DNA of 64,000 bases from Methanoregulaceae archaeon UXB-2016 (lineage in GTDB: Archaea; Halobacteriota; Methanomicrobia; Methanomicrobiales; Methanospirillaceae). How positions within the stretch are numbered: position 1 is the stretch's first letter; the number at the start of each line of letters is the position of its first letter. The position numbers were made by a program, and so were the translations under genes. The stretch lies in the NCBI GenBank assembly GCA_004332335.1, contig SISS01000027.1, positions 1 through 64,000 of the forward strand, given 5' to 3'. Of this stretch, positions 61,127 through 64,000 are shown one piece after another. Below the pieces are notes generated by a model. That model saw only the letters and a program-made list of their open reading frames with translations. It searched no databases and was not told the DNA's origin.

Positions 61127-62763
61127 GATCCGTGTTCGAGGCGGTCACGGATCGGCTTTCGACGCAGATCCAGGGCGAGGGGATCGTCGGCCAGGTCTAC
61201 CGCACGGTCGACGAACGATACAGCCAGATCGCCGAGAACAAGAAACTCTCGGCCGATCTCCTCTTCATGATCACCTACATGACCTCGCTCGCCCTGGCCC
61301 GGGCGACCCGGCCAGAGATCTTCTCGAGCGCGGCACAGCGGCCCGAGTACATCTCCGCGCGGTATATCAAGAGAGTGAACACCCTCGTCGTACGCTGGAA
61401 CTTCTCGTACAAGGAGGCGCTCGAGGTCATTGCGGACCGTGTCAAGAACCGGATGATCCAGAATCTGCTGAATCGGTTCTCCAACTCGATCGACGCGGGC
61501 GTCCCCGACAACGAGTTCCTCTCGAACGAGCTCGAAACGACACGGAACGTCTACCGCTCCAACATCGAGCAGGGCTTCGAGCTCCTCCGCAAATGGGGCG
61601 ACGCGTACATCGCGATGCTGCTCTCGGGGACCGTGATCGCGGTCACGATCATGATCTCGATCGCGATCTACGCGCCCGAGGGGATTGACAACACGCTCAA
61701 CATGTCATACGGCCTGATTCTCGCGATCAGCGTCTTCGGGATCGGCCTGATGTACCAGTCGGTCCCCGACGACCCGAAGACGCACGGGCTCGACACCTGG
61801 CTCTCGCGGGAGCAGATCATGATCGCCCGGATGGAGCGGCTCCTCGTGCCCGCAGTCGTGATCATCGCCCTGGTCCTCTGGGTGATGGGCATCAATGCGG
61901 GGGTGATCTCTCTGTTTATCGGCCTGATGGTCGCACCGCTCGGCGTCCTCGGGTTCATCGACGACTCCAACATCACGCTCCGAGACGCGGACTTCTCGGT
62001 CTTCATCCGCTCCCTCGGCGCCGTGATCCAGGGGCAGGGGGCTACGACGGTCCACGCCCTCGGGCAGGTGGACAAGAAGTCGCTCGTCGCCCTCGACCCC
62101 CTGGTCCGATCGGTCTACTCGAAGATGAACCTCGGCCTGGACGAGAACACGGTCTGGGAACGGTTCATCGGAGAATCGGGCTCCAATCTGATCTACAAGT
62201 TCCTGAACATCTTCCGAGACACGGTCTCCCTCGGGGGGCCGGCGGGCGAGATCGGCAAGGTCGTGGGTCACTCGATGCTCGAGATGGTCCTGCTCCGCGA
62301 GAAGAAGGACATGTTCGCCCGCTCCTTCATCGTGCTCCTCGTCCCGATGCATGCGGCCATGATCGCGATCTTCGTCTCGCTCTTCCATATCATGGTCACG
62401 CTGACGACCTCGGTCACGGAGATGATGAAGCAGTTCCAGGAGGCGGCGGCAGGCGCCGGGGGAAGCGAGGCCGGTTCGATGGCCGGAAATGCTTTTCTCT
62501 CGGGCTCGCTCAATATGTTCGTCAACTTCCCGAAAGAGCAGATGACAACCTACGTGGTGGTGATCATGCTGATGCTGACGGTGGCGAACGTGATTGCGGC
62601 CAGGATTGTCGGCGGCGGAGACCGGTATATGTACTATCTCTATTCGGCGCTCTTCTTCACGCTCTCGGGCCTGATCTATCTCGTGGTGCCGATCTTTGTC
62701 GGGATGTTCTTCTCGGTGGATGTGCTGACCCAGATCTCCCAGGCAGGTGCAACCAACATATGA
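61123..62763 (+). CDS. arlJ: archaellum membrane platform ArlJ (FlaJ)
   Basis: multi-TM; follows arlI with ATGA-type overlap. Confidence 0.94.
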   Translation: MRSVFEAVTDRLSTQIQGEGIVGQVYRTVDERYSQIAENKKLSADLLFMITYMTSLALARATRPEIFSSAAQRPEYISARYIKRVNTLVVRWNFSYKEALEVIADRVKNRMIQNLLNRFSNSIDAGVPDNEFLSNELETTRNVYRSNIEQGFELLRKWGDAYIAMLLSGTVIAVTIMISIAIYAPEGIDNTLNMSYGLILAISVFGIGLMYQSVPDDPKTHGLDTWLSREQIMIARMERLLVPAVVIIALVLWVMGINAGVISLFIGLMVAPLGVLGFIDDSNITLRDADFSVFIRSLGAVIQGQGATTVHALGQVDKKSLVALDPLVRSVYSKMNLGLDENTVWERFIGESGSNLIYKFLNIFRDTVSLGGPAGEIGKVVGHSMLEMVLLREKKDMFARSFIVLLVPMHAAMIAIFVSLFHIMVTLTTSVTEMMKQFQEAAAGAGGSEAGSMAGNAFLSGSLNMFVNFPKEQMTTYVVVIMLMLTVANVIAARIVGGGDRYMYYLYSALFFTLSGLIYLVVPIFVGMFFSVDVLTQISQAGATNI

Positions 62764-63962
62764 ATGAAGGGCAGCGGCAAACTTTTCTCTTCGTGGCCAC
62801 CCTTGCCGTGGGCATGGTGCTGGTCTTCTTCGACATCCCGGTGCTGCTGATGCTCGGCGTCCTCGTGGTCGTGGGGCTTCTCTTTCTCTTCATGACCGGG
62901 GCCGTGACACCGGCCGACCTCAGTTCCCTCACCTCCCGTCTGCGCCGACCAAAACCGGCTGGAGATGCGGGCGCGGCGAAGGCGGAGAAGAAGCCCCGCA
63001 GCTCGCTCTTCCGCAGGAAGGAGAAGGAGGCACCGATGGCTGCCGCCTCCCCCTCCGTTGAAAAGAAGGAGCGGCAACCGCTCTTCGCCGGACTTGCCGG
63101 GAGCCTCAGGGGGCTTCGGGCCGGGCGCGAACGCCGAACGGCCGCTGTCAAGAATGCCCTCGCGGCCGCAGAGCCCGCCGCAGCGCCCGCAGCCGGGCGG
63201 ACCTCCCCCGAGACCCCGACGGCCGGGCCGTCCTCCGGCACAGGGCGAGCATCCCCTGAGGCACACCCCGAGGACCCGTTCCTGACCCTCTCGGACGACG
63301 AGCTCCAGGGGGACCTTCTCGACGACCTCGGCGGGCTCGACGACCTCGAGATGCCGTCGTTCGACGAGGCACGCGCGGGGCCCGCCGTCGAGCTCGAGCT
63401 CGATTCGATGCCGGAGGGCGGTGATGCCTTTGACGATGCCGCCGCTGCGATCCTGGCCGACCATGCAAACGACCTGGAGGAGTTCACGGATCTCGAAGGG
63501 GTCGACGAGATCGAGAACGAGCTCTCCAGCCTGGACGAGGCCGACTTTGCCGATTCAGAGATCGACGGCCTTGAGGTCGATGCCGGAGAGATGACCACTC
63601 TCTCCGGCGCATCGGGCATGGAGGCCCTTCTCGGCAGCACGGATGGGTCCGATACGCCCCTGGACACGCCCGATCTGGCCGCTGAGATATCCCTCGCCGC
63701 GGCGCCCCAGGAGGCCCCCAACGAGATGGCCGCCTTTGCGGCCGGACCGAGCGGAAGCGAGCGCGACATGCTCTCCCTCCTTGCGAGCGACTCGAAGAAG
63801 GTTCGTGTCAAACAGGACCTCTCTCTCCTGCGGGACCTCAAAGACGTTCGCGTGGGTTCGGAGGAGATCGTGGTCGAGCTCGAGGGCGTACTCCGCCTCC
63901 TTGGAGGAGCGCTCGCAGTCGACGGGAGCGAGTCGCCGCCCTCCCGTCGCTCCGCCCGGTAG
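62760..63962 (+). CDS. arlJ-linked membrane protein with long acidic region
   Basis: two N-terminal TM helices, acidic low-complexity middle, conserved-looking C-terminal segment DMLSLLASDSKKVRVKQDLSLLRDLKDVRVGSEEIVVELEGVL; overlaps arlJ stop. Confidence 0.75.
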   Translation: MNEGQRQTFLFVATLAVGMVLVFFDIPVLLMLGVLVVVGLLFLFMTGAVTPADLSSLTSRLRRPKPAGDAGAAKAEKKPRSSLFRRKEKEAPMAAASPSVEKKERQPLFAGLAGSLRGLRAGRERRTAAVKNALAAAEPAAAPAAGRTSPETPTAGPSSGTGRASPEAHPEDPFLTLSDDELQGDLLDDLGGLDDLEMPSFDEARAGPAVELELDSMPEGGDAFDDAAAAILADHANDLEEFTDLEGVDEIENELSSLDEADFADSEIDGLEVDAGEMTTLSGASGMEALLGSTDGSDTPLDTPDLAAEISLAAAPQEAPNEMAAFAAGPSGSERDMLSLLASDSKKVRVKQDLSLLRDLKDVRVGSEEIVVELEGVLRLLGGALAVDGSESPPSRRSAR

Positions 63963-64000
63963 CCACAATTCAAAGACCCTATATCACACGGCGTCCAATA

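Noticed and set aside
1-64000. CRISPR array, prophage, IS element or defence island
   Set aside because: No regularly spaced direct repeats, transposase, integrase, capsid or recognisable defence effector genes were seen

Overview
High-GC archaeal chromosome segment. The gene content (Elp3, PriS-Gins51-L44e-S27e-aIF2alpha-Nop10-PAC2 superoperon, CofG, CofE, thermosome, archaellum arl cluster, PRK of the reductive hexulose-phosphate type, DUF3821-like surface domain) fits a methanogen, most likely Methanomicrobiales. About 60 CDSs and one tRNA-Val(UAC) can be supported; no rRNA, CRISPR array, prophage or clear IS element was seen. Most of the window is ordinary core genome. Items worth a second look: (1) an intergenic module at 10735-11450 with two 130-bp inverted units, each holding three copies of a 14-bp motif (GGCCGTTTCCGCCA) at identical spacing, around a small apparently frameshifted minus-strand gene; (2) a TaqI/Eco57I-like adenine-methyltransferase-fold protein (36997-39165) with a degraded catalytic NPPY motif; (3) a glucan phosphorylase with two compensating frameshifts that an ORF caller would miss; (4) a GH57 gene whose best start is a non-canonical ATT behind a perfect Shine-Dalgarno; (5) an acidic membrane protein translationally coupled to arlJ in an archaellum locus that lacks archaellins; (6) an SGNH hydrolase fused to a DUF3821-like surface domain. 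All family calls were made by eye from motifs, without database searches.
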